The notes under the pieces were generated by a model that saw only the letters and a list, made by a program, of their open reading frames with translations, did no database searches and was not told the DNA's origin. Both the position numbers and the translations under genes were made by a program. Positions 16,551-25,799 of a stretch of DNA of 64,000 bases are shown here, piece by piece; the stretch's first letter is position 1, and each line of letters starts with the position of its first letter. The DNA is taken from positions 930,001-994,000 of the forward strand of contig NZ_FNSR01000001.1 in the NCBI RefSeq assembly GCF_900104845.1. Reading direction: 5' to 3'. This stretch comes from Paraburkholderia caballeronis (GTDB lineage: Bacteria; Pseudomonadota; Gammaproteobacteria; Burkholderiales; Burkholderiaceae).

Positions 16551-18128
16551 TTACGCGCGGTCCGCGCGCAGCCGCAGCGTGATCCTGACGAGCGTGCCGG
16601 CAAGACGCGGGCTCTGCTGATAGACGTTGTCGTCGATCGTCAGCGTGCCGCCGTGCATCGTCGCGATCTCGCGGACGATCGCGAGGCCTAGCCCGCTGCC
16701 GTCGCCGTCGCGGCCGAGAATCCGGTAGAAACGCTCGATCACGCGCTCGCGCTCGGCGGCCGGGATGCCGATGCCGGTATCCTCGACCTCCAGATGCGCG
16801 ACGCCCGCGGCCGGCTCCGGCCGCACCCGCACGGTGATCCGCCCGCCCGCCGGCGTATAGCGGATCGCGTTGTCGATCAGGTTCGACAGCATCTCGCGCA
16901 GCATCACCGGATGGCCGTCGACTTCGACCGGCACGTCGTCGTCATCGGGGCCTTCGTAGCCGAGGTCCATCTGCTTCGCGAGCGCCGGCTGCACCCAGTC
17001 GCGCACCGCGTGGCGCGCGACTTCGGTTACGTCGACCGGCGTGAAGATCTGGCCGGACAGCCGGTTCTCCGCGCGCGCGAGCGCGAGCAGTTGCGTGACG
17101 AGGCGCGCCGCGTGCTCCGAACTCGTCGCGATCTGTTCGAGCGAGCGGTGTACTTCGGGCGACACGTCCTGGCGCAGCGCCAGTTCGGCCTGGGTGCGCA
17201 GGCCGGCGAGCGGTGTTTTCATCTGGTGCGCGGCGTCCGCGATGAAACGCTTCTGCAGTTCCATGTTCTGTTCGAGGCGCGTCAGCAGGTCGTTGAACGA
17301 CGTGACGAGCGGCTCGATTTCGGGCGGCGCGCGGCGCGCTTCGAGCGGCGACAGGTCGTCGGGCCGGCGCGTGCGGATGTTCGTCTGCAGCGCGTGCAGC
17401 GGCGCGAGCCCGCGCGACAGCCCGAACCAGACGAGCAGGATCGCGAGCGGCAGGATCACGAACTGCGGCAGGATCACGCCCTTGATGATGTCGTTCGCGA
17501 GCTGGCGGCGCTTGTCGAGCGTCTCCGCGACCTGCACCAGCACCGGCTGCGCGCCGGCCGTGCGCGGCAACTCGACGGTCGTGTACGCGACGCGGATGTC
17601 GATGCCGTGCAGCGTGTCGTCGCGGAATTCGACGAGGCCAGGCGGCGGGCGATCCTCGTCGTGCGGCAGCGGCATGTCGCGGTCGCCGCCGATCAACTCG
17701 CCGCGCGTGCCGAGCACTTGGTAGAACACGCTGTCGATGTTGTCGGCACGCAGGAAGTCGCGCGTCGAGTCGGCGAGCGACAGCTCCGCGACGCCGTTCA
17801 CCGGATGGATCTGCCGCGCGAGCACGTAGGCGTCGGTTTCGAGCGCGCGGTCGAACGGCCCGTTCGCGATCGACTTCGCGACCAGATAGGTGACGGCGAT
17901 GCTCATCGGCCACAGCAGCAAAAGCGGCGCGAGCATCCAGTCGAGAATTTCGCCGAACAGCGAGCGCGGGCGCGCGTCGGCGGCGGCTTCGGTTTCGTCG
18001 GGCGGCGCGAACGGGTTCGCGTAGCGGGCGTCGCGCGCTTCGTCGTCGAGGGCGTCGGCTCCCGGCGTGTCGGCGCCGGAGGCCTTGGCTGGCCGGGCGG
18101 CATGCGCGGCGTGAGCGGGCTCGGCCAT
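16551..18128 (-). CDS. Two-component sensor histidine kinase
   Basis: Protein of 525 residues. An unusual Ala/Asp/Glu-rich cytoplasmic extension of about 60 residues precedes TM1 (LLLLWPMSIAVTYLVA). A periplasmic sensor of TctE/QseC type follows to TM2 (FVILPLAILLVWFGL), then a HAMP-like linker, the phospho-acceptor His in AAHQMKTPLAGL, the N box NLIDNAIRYTP and glycine boxes DTGIGIP and GSGLGLAI. It should phosphorylate the regulator encoded 12 bases upstream. TctE kinases often sense tricarboxylates, but the signal here is unknown. The transporter gene downstream is a possible target. Confidence 0.88.
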   Translation of the reverse strand: MAEPAHAAHAARPAKASGADTPGADALDDEARDARYANPFAPPDETEAAADARPRSLFGEILDWMLAPLLLLWPMSIAVTYLVAKSIANGPFDRALETDAYVLARQIHPVNGVAELSLADSTRDFLRADNIDSVFYQVLGTRGELIGGDRDMPLPHDEDRPPPGLVEFRDDTLHGIDIRVAYTTVELPRTAGAQPVLVQVAETLDKRRQLANDIIKGVILPQFVILPLAILLVWFGLSRGLAPLHALQTNIRTRRPDDLSPLEARRAPPEIEPLVTSFNDLLTRLEQNMELQKRFIADAAHQMKTPLAGLRTQAELALRQDVSPEVHRSLEQIATSSEHAARLVTQLLALARAENRLSGQIFTPVDVTEVARHAVRDWVQPALAKQMDLGYEGPDDDDVPVEVDGHPVMLREMLSNLIDNAIRYTPAGGRITVRVRPEPAAGVAHLEVEDTGIGIPAAERERVIERFYRILGRDGDGSGLGLAIVREIATMHGGTLTIDDNVYQQSPRLAGTLVRITLRLRADRA

Positions 18129-18140
18129 CGGCGTGGGCGC

Positions 18141-18947
18141 CTACTTGTAGTGGTGGCTCGCGGGCATCGCCGCCGGCGGCGCGTTCGGCAGCACGCCTTG
18201 CGGCGCGGCCGGCGCGGCGACGGTCGCGGCGGGCGGGCCGGCGGTTGCGCCAGCCGCGGTTGCGGCGGCCGTCCCGGCCGGCGGTTCTTTTTCGAGGCAG
18301 TAGCCGAGGCCGCGCACGGTGACGATCCGCACACCGCCCGCTTCGAGCTTCTTGCGCAGCCGGTGGACGTAGACCTCGATCGCGTTGTTGCTGACTTCCT
18401 CGCCCCATTCGCACAGGTGATCGACGAGTTGCTCCTTCGACACGAGCCGGCCGAGCCGTTGCAGCAGCACTTCGAGCAGGCCGAGTTCGCGCGCGGACAA
18501 ATCGAGCACCTGGTCGTTGATCCGCGCGATCCGCCCGACCTGATCGAACGACAGCGCGCCGTGTCGCACGACGGTCGGGCCGCCGCCCGCGCCGCGCCGG
18601 GTCAGCGCGCGCACGCGCGCTTCGAGTTCGTTCAGCGCGAACGGCTTCGCCATGTAGTCGTCGGCGCCGAGGTCGAGGCCCTTCACGCGCTCGTCGACGC
18701 TGTCAGCGGCCGTGAGGATCAGCACCGGCAGGTTCGAGTTCCGCGCGCGCAGGCGGCGCAGCACTTCGAGGCCGGGCATTTTCGGCAGTCCGAGATCGAG
18801 GATCAGCAGGTCGAACGCCTGCATCGACAGCGCGGCGTCGGCTTCGATGCCGTTCTTCACGTGATCAACGGCATAGCCCGACTGGCGGAGTGATCGGACG
18901 AGTCCGTCCGCGAGTATGCTGTCGTCTTCGGCAATGAGAATTCGCAT
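18141..18947 (-). CDS. OmpR-family response regulator with a C-terminal extension
   Basis: Protein of 268 residues. The receiver has the acidic pair in AEDDS, phospho-Asp in LLILDLGLPK near 51 and Lys in DYMAKPF near 101. The winged-helix DNA-binding domain ends at GYCLEKEPP near 222. About 45 further residues rich in Ala, Pro and Gly follow, ending SHHYK; this tail is absent from ordinary OmpR-family proteins and is probably disordered. The gene is the promoter-proximal partner of the kinase, 12 bases apart. It resembles TctD or QseB types. The ATG at 18947 has no good ribosome site. Confidence 0.88.
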   Translation of the reverse strand: MRILIAEDDSILADGLVRSLRQSGYAVDHVKNGIEADAALSMQAFDLLILDLGLPKMPGLEVLRRLRARNSNLPVLILTAADSVDERVKGLDLGADDYMAKPFALNELEARVRALTRRGAGGGPTVVRHGALSFDQVGRIARINDQVLDLSARELGLLEVLLQRLGRLVSKEQLVDHLCEWGEEVSNNAIEVYVHRLRKKLEAGGVRIVTVRGLGYCLEKEPPAGTAAATAAGATAGPPAATVAAPAAPQGVLPNAPPAAMPASHHYK

Positions 18948-19071
18948 GATGATGCGCCAGCGTCGCTGTGGCCGGCGCCGTGCTGGGCGGCGCGCAGCGG
19001 TCTCCTGAGGATTCGTGGCCGCGGCAGCCCGGGTGGGCCGCGTGTCATCTCGCGCGGCGGTTCGCCGGGGC

Positions 19072-19100
19072 TTGCCAAAACCACTGTTTTTTTATACAGT
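19072..19100 (+). promoter_or_regulatory. recA promoter with consensus LexA (SOS) box
   Basis: CTGT-N8-ACAG (19084-19099) matches the SOS-box consensus exactly, flanked by A and T that extend the symmetry. A candidate -35 TTGCCA (19072-19077) and -10 TACAGT (19095-19100) with 17-base spacing place the box inside the promoter, where LexA would block RNA polymerase. Confidence 0.85.
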
Positions 19101-19179
19101 GTCTGCGTTCGTGCGCGCGGCGGGTGGAAAGTGCCGCGCACCTGCCTCAGACGCCGTTCATCATAGCAAAGGACGATTC

Positions 19180-20259
19180 ATGGAAGATAGCAAGAAAGGC
19201 TCGGCTGGACTGACTGCTGAAAAGGGCAAGGCGCTCGCCGCCGCGCTCGCGCAGATCGAAAAGCAGTTCGGCAAGGGGTCGATCATGCGGCTCGGCGACG
19301 GCGAGGCAGTCGAAGACATTCAGGTCGTGTCCACCGGCTCGCTCGGCCTCGACATCGCGCTCGGCGTCGGCGGCCTGCCGCGCGGCCGGGTGGTCGAGAT
19401 CTACGGTCCGGAATCGTCGGGCAAGACCACGCTCACGCTGCAGGTGATCGCCGAAATGCAGAAACTCGGCGGCACGGCGGCGTTCATCGACGCGGAACAC
19501 GCGCTCGACGTGCAGTACGCGTCGAAGCTCGGCGTGAACGTGCCGGAACTGCTGATCTCGCAGCCGGACACCGGCGAGCAGGCGCTCGAAATCACCGACG
19601 CGCTGGTGCGCTCGGGCTCGATCGACATGATCGTGATCGACTCGGTCGCGGCGCTCGTGCCGAAGGCGGAAATCGAAGGCGAAATGGGCGATTCGCTGCC
19701 GGGCCTGCAGGCGCGGCTGATGTCGCAGGCGCTGCGCAAGCTGACCGGCACGATCAAGAAAACGAACTGCATGGTCATCTTCATCAACCAGATCCGGATG
19801 AAGATCGGCGTGATGTTCGGCAACCCGGAAACCACGACGGGCGGCAATGCACTGAAGTTCTACGCGTCGGTGCGTCTCGACATCCGCCGGATCGGCTCGA
19901 TCAAGAAGAACGACGAGGTGATCGGCAGCGAAACGCGGGTGAAGGTCGTCAAGAACAAGGTGGCGCCGCCGTTCCGCGAGGCGGTGTTCGACATCCTGTA
20001 CGGCGAGGGCATCTCGCGCCAGGGCGAAGTCATCGACCTCGGCGTGCAGGCGAAGATCGTCGACAAGGCGGGCGCCTGGTACAGCTACAACGGCGAGCGC
20101 ATCGGCCAGGGCAAGGACAACGCGCGTGAATTCCTGCGCGAGAATCCGGACATCGCGCGCGAGATCGAGAACCGCATCCGCGAATCGCTGGGTGTCAGCG
20201 CGATGCCGGCGGGCGCCGTGACGGACGGCGGCGTCGAAGTCGCGGGCGAAGAAGAGTAA
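19180..20259 (+). CDS. recA: Recombinase A
   Basis: Protein of 359 residues, typical of betaproteobacterial RecA. Walker [10 protein letters not shown] lies at 76-84, with the DNA-binding and core motifs [40 protein letters not shown], and the L2 loop around [19 protein letters not shown]. The acidic C-terminus GVEVAGEEE is normal. RecA forms filaments on single-stranded DNA for strand exchange and triggers LexA cleavage. The ATG at 19180 follows AAAGGA by about six bases. The LexA box 80 bases upstream shows SOS control. recX follows seven bases after the stop. Confidence 0.98.
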   Translation: MEDSKKGSAGLTAEKGKALAAALAQIEKQFGKGSIMRLGDGEAVEDIQVVSTGSLGLDIALGVGGLPRGRVVEIYGPESSGKTTLTLQVIAEMQKLGGTAAFIDAEHALDVQYASKLGVNVPELLISQPDTGEQALEITDALVRSGSIDMIVIDSVAALVPKAEIEGEMGDSLPGLQARLMSQALRKLTGTIKKTNCMVIFINQIRMKIGVMFGNPETTTGGNALKFYASVRLDIRRIGSIKKNDEVIGSETRVKVVKNKVAPPFREAVFDILYGEGISRQGEVIDLGVQAKIVDKAGAWYSYNGERIGQGKDNAREFLRENPDIAREIENRIRESLGVSAMPAGAVTDGGVEVAGEEE

Positions 20260-20266
20260 TCCGCTC

Positions 20267-20998
20267 GTGATCCGCAAGGGCTGGTCCGCGCCGGTGGCGC
20301 CTGTGTCAGGCGAAACGGCCGAGGCTGGTCCGCGCGGTGAGCCGCGCGATGTTCGCGATCCTTTCGACGACATCGACGAAACCCATCCTGACGCGCGTGC
20401 GGACGGCGAAACGCGCACGTCGAGTTCGCGGGCTTCGCGGCGCTCTCCTTTCTCCACCGGCCGGCGCGCTGCGGAAGGCGATGTTTTCGAGCGTGATTCC
20501 GAGTCCGGCTCTTCGGCTGCGCGCCGGTCCGCTTCCGATGCCCAACGTCCCGGCCGTTCGCTGAAAGGCCGCGCGCTCGCCTATCTGTCGCGCCGCGAAT
20601 ACAGCCGGGCGGAGCTGTCCCGCAAGCTGGTGCCGTTCGCCGAAGACGCCGACGCGCTGGAGGCGTTGCTCGACGCGCTCGTCCGCGACGGCTGGCTGTC
20701 CGACACGCGGTTCGCGGAAAGCGTCGTCCACCGGCGCGCAGCGCGCTCCGGCGCGAACCGGATCGTCAGCGAACTGAAGCGCCACGCGGTCGGCGACGCT
20801 CTGATCGAGCAGATAGACGCCCAGTTGCGCGAAACCGAGCTTGTCCGGGCGCAGGCGGTGTGGCGCAAGAAGTACGGTCAACTGCCGGCGACGCCGGCCG
20901 AACGGGCGCGGCAGGCGCGGTTTCTGGCGGCGCGGGGTTTTTCGCTCGCAATCATCGGAAAGATTCTGAAAGGCATCGACGACTGGGCGGACGGCTGA
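20267..20998 (+). CDS. recX: RecX regulatory protein with N-terminal extension
   Basis: Protein of 243 residues from a GTG start. The last 150 residues form the RecX three-helix repeats (ALAYLSRREYSRAELSRKL, LVRDGWLSDTRFAESVVHRR, RQARFLAARGFSLAII). RecX binds the RecA filament and limits its activity. The first 93 residues, rich in Ser, Arg, Asp and Glu, have no RecX similarity and look disordered; translation could instead begin further in, but the GTG sits seven bases after recA and suits coupling. Co-transcription with recA under LexA control is expected. Confidence 0.88.
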   Translation: MIRKGWSAPVAPVSGETAEAGPRGEPRDVRDPFDDIDETHPDARADGETRTSSSRASRRSPFSTGRRAAEGDVFERDSESGSSAARRSASDAQRPGRSLKGRALAYLSRREYSRAELSRKLVPFAEDADALEALLDALVRDGWLSDTRFAESVVHRRAARSGANRIVSELKRHAVGDALIEQIDAQLRETELVRAQAVWRKKYGQLPATPAERARQARFLAARGFSLAIIGKILKGIDDWADG

Positions 20999-21057
20999 CG
21001 GGCCGCCGGGAAGCCCCTGCGGCGCCTGCGACTTCGGGCTGTCTCGAAAACCCGATA

Positions 21058-21066
21058 TGCTAAAAT
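21058..21066 (+). promoter_or_regulatory. Extended -10 promoter element
   Basis: TGC followed by TAAAAT (21061-21066) is a good extended -10, 34 bases before the DUF2889-type start. No -35 hexamer is evident, as is common for extended -10 promoters. Confidence 0.5.
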
Positions 21067-21099
21067 CAAACGGTTTTCCAATCCGGTCTTACCTCAAGC

Positions 21100-21792
21100 A
21101 TGCCGCTTCCCCAGCCTGTGTCCCGCCAGCTGCGTCACCAGCGCGCAATCCGGGCGGTCGCATACGAGCGGGAGGACGGCCTGTGGGACATCGACGCGTG
21201 CCTGACCGACCATAAGCCACGCGACGTGCTGCTCGGCGGCGGTGTCCGCCCTAATGGCCTGCCGATCCATGAACTCTGGCTTCGCATCACGATCGATCGC
21301 AAGCTCAATGTCGTCGACGCGCACGCGTCGTCCGACTGGGTGCCGTATGACGGTCAGTGCCAGAACGCCAATCCCGCCTATCGTGCCCTTATCGGGCTCA
21401 ATCTCCTGCAGAATTTCCGCCGCGAAGCGGGCCGGCTCCTCGCCGGCACGGTCGGCTGCACGCACCTCACGGAGCTGTGCGGCGTGCTGCCGACCGCCGC
21501 GATCCAGGCGTTCGCCGGGGAAGTGTGGGATTCCCGGAACGGATCGCCGGGCGGCAAGTCCGGACCGGAGATCGGCAAGACGGCCGGCGGCAGCCCGTCC
21601 GCCGGCGACACGCCGCCTTTCCAGTTGGGTCGCTGCCACGCGCTGCGGTTCGACGGCGAGGCGGTTCAGCAGTTTTACCCGCGCTGGTATGGCCATGTGC
21701 CGCGTTCGATCGAACGCGGCACAGACGAAGCCGGCTTGCGCACCGAGTGCAGCCCGAGCCGTGACGGCGGGGCGGATGCTCGGCGCGCATGA
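21100..21792 (+). CDS. DUF2889-type conserved protein
   Basis: Protein of 230 residues. The N-terminal half (RAIRAVAYEREDGLWDIDACLTD, then LWLRITIDRKLNVVDAHA and GCTHLTELCG) matches my memory of the DUF2889 family, common in Burkholderiales and of unknown function. A Cys-rich middle (CQNANPAY, GCTH, LCG) may hold a metal or act in redox chemistry, but this is a guess. No signal peptide or membrane helix is present. It lies 55 bases upstream of sucC and could share its transcript. Confidence 0.7.
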   Translation: MPLPQPVSRQLRHQRAIRAVAYEREDGLWDIDACLTDHKPRDVLLGGGVRPNGLPIHELWLRITIDRKLNVVDAHASSDWVPYDGQCQNANPAYRALIGLNLLQNFRREAGRLLAGTVGCTHLTELCGVLPTAAIQAFAGEVWDSRNGSPGGKSGPEIGKTAGGSPSAGDTPPFQLGRCHALRFDGEAVQQFYPRWYGHVPRSIERGTDEAGLRTECSPSRDGGADARRA

Positions 21793-21847
21793 ACAAAGAC
21801 AGCGGAATCGAAGTTCAATCCAACTCTCAGACTGAAGGGAATCACGC

Positions 21848-23014
21848 ATGAAGATTCACGAGTACCAGGGTAAGGAAATCCTGCGGAAATTCGGAGTCGC
21901 GGTACCGCGCGGCACGCCGGTGTTCTCGGTGGACGACGCGGTCAAGGCCGCTGAAGAGCTGGGCGGCCCGGTCTGGGTCGTCAAGGCGCAGATCCACGCG
22001 GGTGGCCGCGGCAAGGGCGGTGGCGTGAAGGTCGCGAAGTCGCTGGACCAGGTCCGCGAATACGCGAACCAGATCCTCGGCATGCAGCTCGTCACGCATC
22101 AGACGGGTGCGGAAGGCCAGAAGGTCAACCGCCTGCTGATCGAAGAAGGCGCGGACATCAAGAAGGAACTGTATGTCGGCCTCGTGATCGACCGCGTGTC
22201 GCAGAAGGTCGTCGTGATGGGTTCGAGCGAAGGCGGCATGGACATCGAAGAAGTCGCCGCGAAGACGCCGGAAGCGATCCACAAGGTCGCCGTCGATCCG
22301 TCGAAGGGTCTGCAGGATGCGGAAGCCGACGATCTCGCGAAGAAGATCGGCGTGCCGGACGCATCGATCCCGCAGGCTCGCGCGATTCTGCAAGGTCTGT
22401 ACAAGGCGTTCTGGGAAACCGACGCGTCGCTCGCCGAAATCAACCCGCTGATCCTGACCGGCGACGGCAAGGTGATCGCGCTCGACGCGAAGTTCAACTT
22501 CGACTCGAACGCGCTGTTCCGTCATCCGGAAATCGTCGCGTACCGCGATCTGGACGAAGAAGATCCGGCTGAAGTCGAAGCGTCGAAGTTCGACCTCGCG
22601 TACATCTCGCTCGACGGCAACATCGGCTGCCTCGTGAACGGCGCGGGCCTCGCGATGGCGACGATGGACACGATCAAACTGTTCGGCGGCGAACCGGCGA
22701 ACTTCCTCGACGTCGGCGGCGGCGCGACGACCGAGAAGGTCACCGAGGCGTTCAAGCTGATGCTGAAGAACCCGGGCCTGAAGGCGATCCTCGTGAACAT
22801 CTTCGGCGGCATCATGCGCTGCGACGTGATCGCCGAAGGCGTGATCGCCGCGTCGAAGGCGGTGGACCTGAAGGTGCCGCTCGTCGTGCGCATGAAGGGC
22901 ACGAACGAAGAGCTCGGCAAGAAGATGCTCGCCGATTCCGGCCTGCCGATCATCTCGGCGGACAGCATGGAAGAGGCTGCGCAGAAGGTCGTCGCGGCCG
23001 CCGAAGGCAAGTAA
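21848..23014 (+). CDS. sucC: Succinyl-CoA synthetase beta subunit (ADP-forming)
   Basis: Protein of 388 residues, the family's standard size. It opens [17 protein letters not shown] and has an ATP-grasp domain ([19 protein letters not shown]) followed by the CoA-ligase domain with [13 protein letters not shown] and [17 protein letters not shown]. With SucD it converts succinyl-CoA, ADP and phosphate to succinate, CoA and ATP in the TCA cycle. GAAGGGA precedes the ATG. sucD follows after 102 bases in the same operon. Codon choice is more optimised than in neighbours, fitting high expression. Confidence 0.97.
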   Translation: MKIHEYQGKEILRKFGVAVPRGTPVFSVDDAVKAAEELGGPVWVVKAQIHAGGRGKGGGVKVAKSLDQVREYANQILGMQLVTHQTGAEGQKVNRLLIEEGADIKKELYVGLVIDRVSQKVVVMGSSEGGMDIEEVAAKTPEAIHKVAVDPSKGLQDAEADDLAKKIGVPDASIPQARAILQGLYKAFWETDASLAEINPLILTGDGKVIALDAKFNFDSNALFRHPEIVAYRDLDEEDPAEVEASKFDLAYISLDGNIGCLVNGAGLAMATMDTIKLFGGEPANFLDVGGGATTEKVTEAFKLMLKNPGLKAILVNIFGGIMRCDVIAEGVIAASKAVDLKVPLVVRMKGTNEELGKKMLADSGLPIISADSMEEAAQKVVAAAEGK

Positions 23015-23116
23015 GGCGCTTATCACCGGATACGAATGGCGGCGCGATGGCGCGCGGACTGCTCGCAGCGATGCAGTCCGTGCGACGCGCGACGCCAAAC
23101 GAACAGAGGTCAATAC

Positions 23117-23998
23117 ATGTCGATTCTGATCAACAAAGACACCAAGGTCATCACGCAGGGCATCACCGGCAAGACCGGTCAGTTCCATACCCGTGCGTGC
23201 CGTGAGTACGCGAACGGCCGCGAGGCGTTTGTCGCCGGCGTGAACCCGAAGAAAGCCGGCGAAGACTTCGAAGGCATTCCGATCTACGCGAGCGTGAAGG
23301 AAGCGAAGGCCGAGACCGGCGCGACCGTGTCGGTCATCTACGTGCCGCCGGCGGGCGCGGCTGCTGCGATCTGGGAAGCGGTCGAAGCCGACCTCGACCT
23401 CGCGATCTGCATCACCGAAGGCATTCCGGTTCGCGACATGATCGAAGTGAAGGACCGCATGCGTCGCGAAGGCCGCAAGACGCTGCTGCTCGGGCCGAAC
23501 TGCCCGGGCACGATCACGCCGGACGAACTGAAGATCGGCATCATGCCGGGCCACATCCACCGCAAGGGCCGCATCGGCGTCGTGTCGCGCTCGGGCACGC
23601 TGACGTACGAAGCGGTCGGCCAACTGACGGCGCTCGGCCTCGGCCAGTCGTCGGCGGTCGGTATCGGCGGCGACCCGATCAACGGTCTGAAGCACATCGA
23701 CGTGATGAAGATGTTCAACGACGATCCGGACACGGACGCCGTCATCATGATCGGCGAGATCGGCGGTCCGGACGAAGCGAACGCCGCTTACTGGATCAAG
23801 GACAACATGAAGAAGCCGGTCGTCGGCTTCATCGCGGGTGTCACCGCGCCTCCGGGCAAGCGGATGGGCCACGCCGGCGCGCTGATCTCGGGTGGTGCTG
23901 ACACCGCCGAAGCGAAGCTGGAAATCATGGAAGCGTGCGGCATCAAGGTCACGAAGAACCCGTCCGAGATGGGCCGCCTGCTGAAGTCGGTGCTGTAA
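23117..23998 (+). CDS. sucD: Succinyl-CoA synthetase alpha subunit
   Basis: Protein of 293 residues. The CoA-binding Rossmann domain ([15 protein letters not shown]) comes first; the C-terminal domain carries the phosphorylated His in [28 protein letters not shown] is a family hallmark. The start at 23117 follows AGAGG; an upstream ATG at 23036 is in frame but would add 27 unrelated residues. A strong terminator follows the stop within 13 bases, closing the suc operon. Confidence 0.97.
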   Translation: MSILINKDTKVITQGITGKTGQFHTRACREYANGREAFVAGVNPKKAGEDFEGIPIYASVKEAKAETGATVSVIYVPPAGAAAAIWEAVEADLDLAICITEGIPVRDMIEVKDRMRREGRKTLLLGPNCPGTITPDELKIGIMPGHIHRKGRIGVVSRSGTLTYEAVGQLTALGLGQSSAVGIGGDPINGLKHIDVMKMFNDDPDTDAVIMIGEIGGPDEANAAYWIKDNMKKPVVGFIAGVTAPPGKRMGHAGALISGGADTAEAKLEIMEACGIKVTKNPSEMGRLLKSVL

Positions 23999-24010
23999 CA
24001 ACGGCGAAGG

Positions 24011-24040
24011 ACGGCCAGCGCGAGCGCCGGCCGTTTTTTT
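24011..24040 (+). terminator. Terminator of the sucCD operon
   Basis: ACGGCC-A-GCGC pairs with GCGC-C-GGCCGT (one A/C mismatch, two-base loop), followed by seven T ending at 24040. Confidence 0.88.
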
Positions 24041-24050
24041 GCTATGCTTT

Positions 24051-24117
24051 CGGAATCCTTTCTCAAGGGTTCCGACCAGAAGCGAGGAGCGCGTGAAAGC
24101 CTCCTCGCTTTTTTATT
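24051..24117 (+). promoter_or_regulatory. Two hairpins before terC, the second terminator-like
   Basis: CGGAATCC (24051-24058) pairs with GGGTTCCG (24067-24074). A second, 10-bp perfect stem AAGCGAGGAG (24080-24089) with CTCCTCGCTT (24101-24110) is followed by a T-rich tail to 24117. It lies 48 bases upstream of the terC start. It could be a second suc terminator or an attenuator in a terC leader. I do not see the conserved core of the yybP-ykoY manganese riboswitch that often precedes terC homologues. Confidence 0.55.
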
Positions 24118-24164
24118 GCCCCGTCTTTTTGCACGGTTCCGGCCGCCAACCCACATCGCCGTTT

Positions 24165-24887
24165 ATGTTCGAGTTCCTTTCGACGCTCCACTGGGGCGCA
24201 GTCTTCCAGATCATCGTCATCGACATCCTGCTCGGCGGCGACAACGCGGTCGTGATCGCGCTCGCGTGTCGCGATCTGCCCGCGCAGCAGCGCCTGCGCG
24301 GGATCCTGTGGGGGACGGCCGGCGCGATCGCGCTGCGCGTCGCACTGATCGCGTTCGCGGTGGTGCTGCTGAACGTGCCGCTGCTGAAGTTCGCGGGCGG
24401 TCTGCTGCTGCTGTGGATCGGCGTGCGGCTGCTCGCGCCCGCGCATCTCGAACACGCGAACGTGAAGCCGGCGGACAAGCTGATCGGCGCGATCAAGACG
24501 ATCATCGTCGCGGATGCGGTGATGAGCCTCGACAACGTCATCGCGATCGCGGGCGCGGCCGAGGCAGCCGATCCGCAGCATCGGATCGCGCTCGTGATCT
24601 TCGGGCTGATGGTCAGCATTCCGCTGATCGTGTGGGGCAGCCAGTTGGTGCTGAAGCTGCTCGATCGTTTCCCGATCGTCGTCACGCTCGGCGCCGCGCT
24701 GCTCGGCTGGATCGCGGGCGGGCTGATCGTCAACGACCCGGCCGGCGACCGCTGGCCGCTGCTCGACACGCCGGCCGCCGAATATGGGATGAGCATCGCG
24801 GGTGCGGTGTTCGTCGTCGCGCTCGGTCATCTGCTGAAGCGGCGCAATGCGCGCCGCGCGGCGGCGCACCCGGCCGAGCCGCAGTGA
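24165..24887 (+). CDS. TerC-family integral membrane protein
   Basis: Protein of 240 residues with seven predicted helices. The two family signatures are present: DILLGGDNAVVIALACRDLP near 20-40 and IVADAVMSLDNVIAIAG near 115-130, each with Asp and Asn inside a helix as a metal site. TerC relatives are linked to tellurium resistance and, in several bacteria, to manganese export; the specific role here is inferred from family only. The ATG at 24165 begins the similarity; the longer upstream frame runs through the hairpins and is discarded. It has its own terminator. Confidence 0.85.
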   Translation: MFEFLSTLHWGAVFQIIVIDILLGGDNAVVIALACRDLPAQQRLRGILWGTAGAIALRVALIAFAVVLLNVPLLKFAGGLLLLWIGVRLLAPAHLEHANVKPADKLIGAIKTIIVADAVMSLDNVIAIAGAAEAADPQHRIALVIFGLMVSIPLIVWGSQLVLKLLDRFPIVVTLGAALLGWIAGGLIVNDPAGDRWPLLDTPAAEYGMSIAGAVFVVALGHLLKRRNARRAAAHPAEPQ

Positions 24888-24972
24888 GCATTCGGCGCGC
24901 GTCTACTCTGACAGTCGCGCGCCTACATCTTGAGGCCGACTGCGCAGCGCACGACGCGGCCGTTACGATCGA

Positions 24973-25003
24973 AACGCCGGTCCACTCTCGGGCCGGCGTT
25001 TTT
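24973..25003 (+). terminator. Terminator of terC
   Basis: AACGCCGG (24973-24980) and CCGGCGTT (24993-25000) pair perfectly around a 12-base loop, followed by three more T. It ends just before the pilin ribosome site. Confidence 0.75.
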
Positions 25004-25022
25004 GGCTTCAGGAGCCCTGGAA

Positions 25023-25607
25023 ATGATCGTAACCGCTGTCGGACCGACCCCGCCGTTGCCGCGCTGGCTGATGCGCTTTGCCCGTCGCTGGCTGCCGAGG
25101 GGGTTCACGTTGATCGAACTGATGATCGTGCTCGCGATCGTCGGTGTGATCGCCGCTTACGCGATCCCCGCGTATCAGGACTATCTCGCGCGCAGCCGGG
25201 TCGGCGAGGGGCTGTCGCTCGCGTCGTCGGCGCGGCTCGCGGTGGCCGAGAACGCGGCGAGCGGCAATGCGTTCGGAGCGGGTTACTCGACGCCGCCTTC
25301 GACGCGCAACGTGGACTCGATCCAGATCGACGACACGACCGGCCAGATCGCGATCGCCTTCACGACCCGCGTCGCGCCGGCCGGCTCGAATACGCTGGTG
25401 CTCGTGCCGTCGGTGCCGGACAACGCGGACGCGCCGACCGCGCGCGTCGCGCTCGCGCAGGGCACCGTGCAGGGCGGGGCGATCACGTGGGAATGCTTCA
25501 CGGGAGGCAAGTCCGCGTCGTCGCTCGGCGCGCCGGGCTCGGGGCCGATGCCCGCCGATGCGGCGACGCTGCCGTCGAATCTCGCGCCGCCGGAGTGTCG
25601 CGCATAG
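25023..25607 (+). CDS. pilA: Type IV major pilin-like protein
   Basis: Protein of 194 residues. The prepilin cleavage site is [16 protein letters not shown]: Gly27 precedes Phe28, and Glu5 of the mature chain is kept. The hydrophobic helix and [15 protein letters not shown] follow as in type IVa pilins. Two Cys near the end (WECFTGG and PPECRA) would form the C-terminal disulfide loop. AGGAG lies eight bases before the ATG at 25023; an inner ATG at 25071 would give a shorter, more usual leader but lacks a ribosome site. The next gene is a PglL-type ligase, which points to O-glycosylation of this pilin. Confidence 0.85.
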   Translation: MIVTAVGPTPPLPRWLMRFARRWLPRGFTLIELMIVLAIVGVIAAYAIPAYQDYLARSRVGEGLSLASSARLAVAENAASGNAFGAGYSTPPSTRNVDSIQIDDTTGQIAIAFTTRVAPAGSNTLVLVPSVPDNADAPTARVALAQGTVQGGAITWECFTGGKSASSLGAPGSGPMPADAATLPSNLAPPECRA

Positions 25608-25799
25608 CGGGACGCCTGGTGTGGCTGTGGGGGCGAGGCCGTGCGGCGCAGCGAGCGGAATCGCGAATCGATGACGCGAAAGGCGGGAGAGCAACGGAAC
25701 GACGGGAAGCAGGCTCGCGCCGGAACGCGACCGGCCTGGGCCGCACAGACGCGGAAAAGTTTTGTATAGTGCGCCGGTTCCCGACGTTCCCGGTTCTCC

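Noticed and set aside
24039..24164. Upstream in-frame start of terC
   Set aside because: It would translate through both hairpins, including the terminator-like one; family similarity begins at the ATG at 24165.
24041..24164. yybP-ykoY manganese riboswitch before terC
   Set aside because: The conserved internal-loop sequences of that riboswitch are not visible; only simple hairpins are present.
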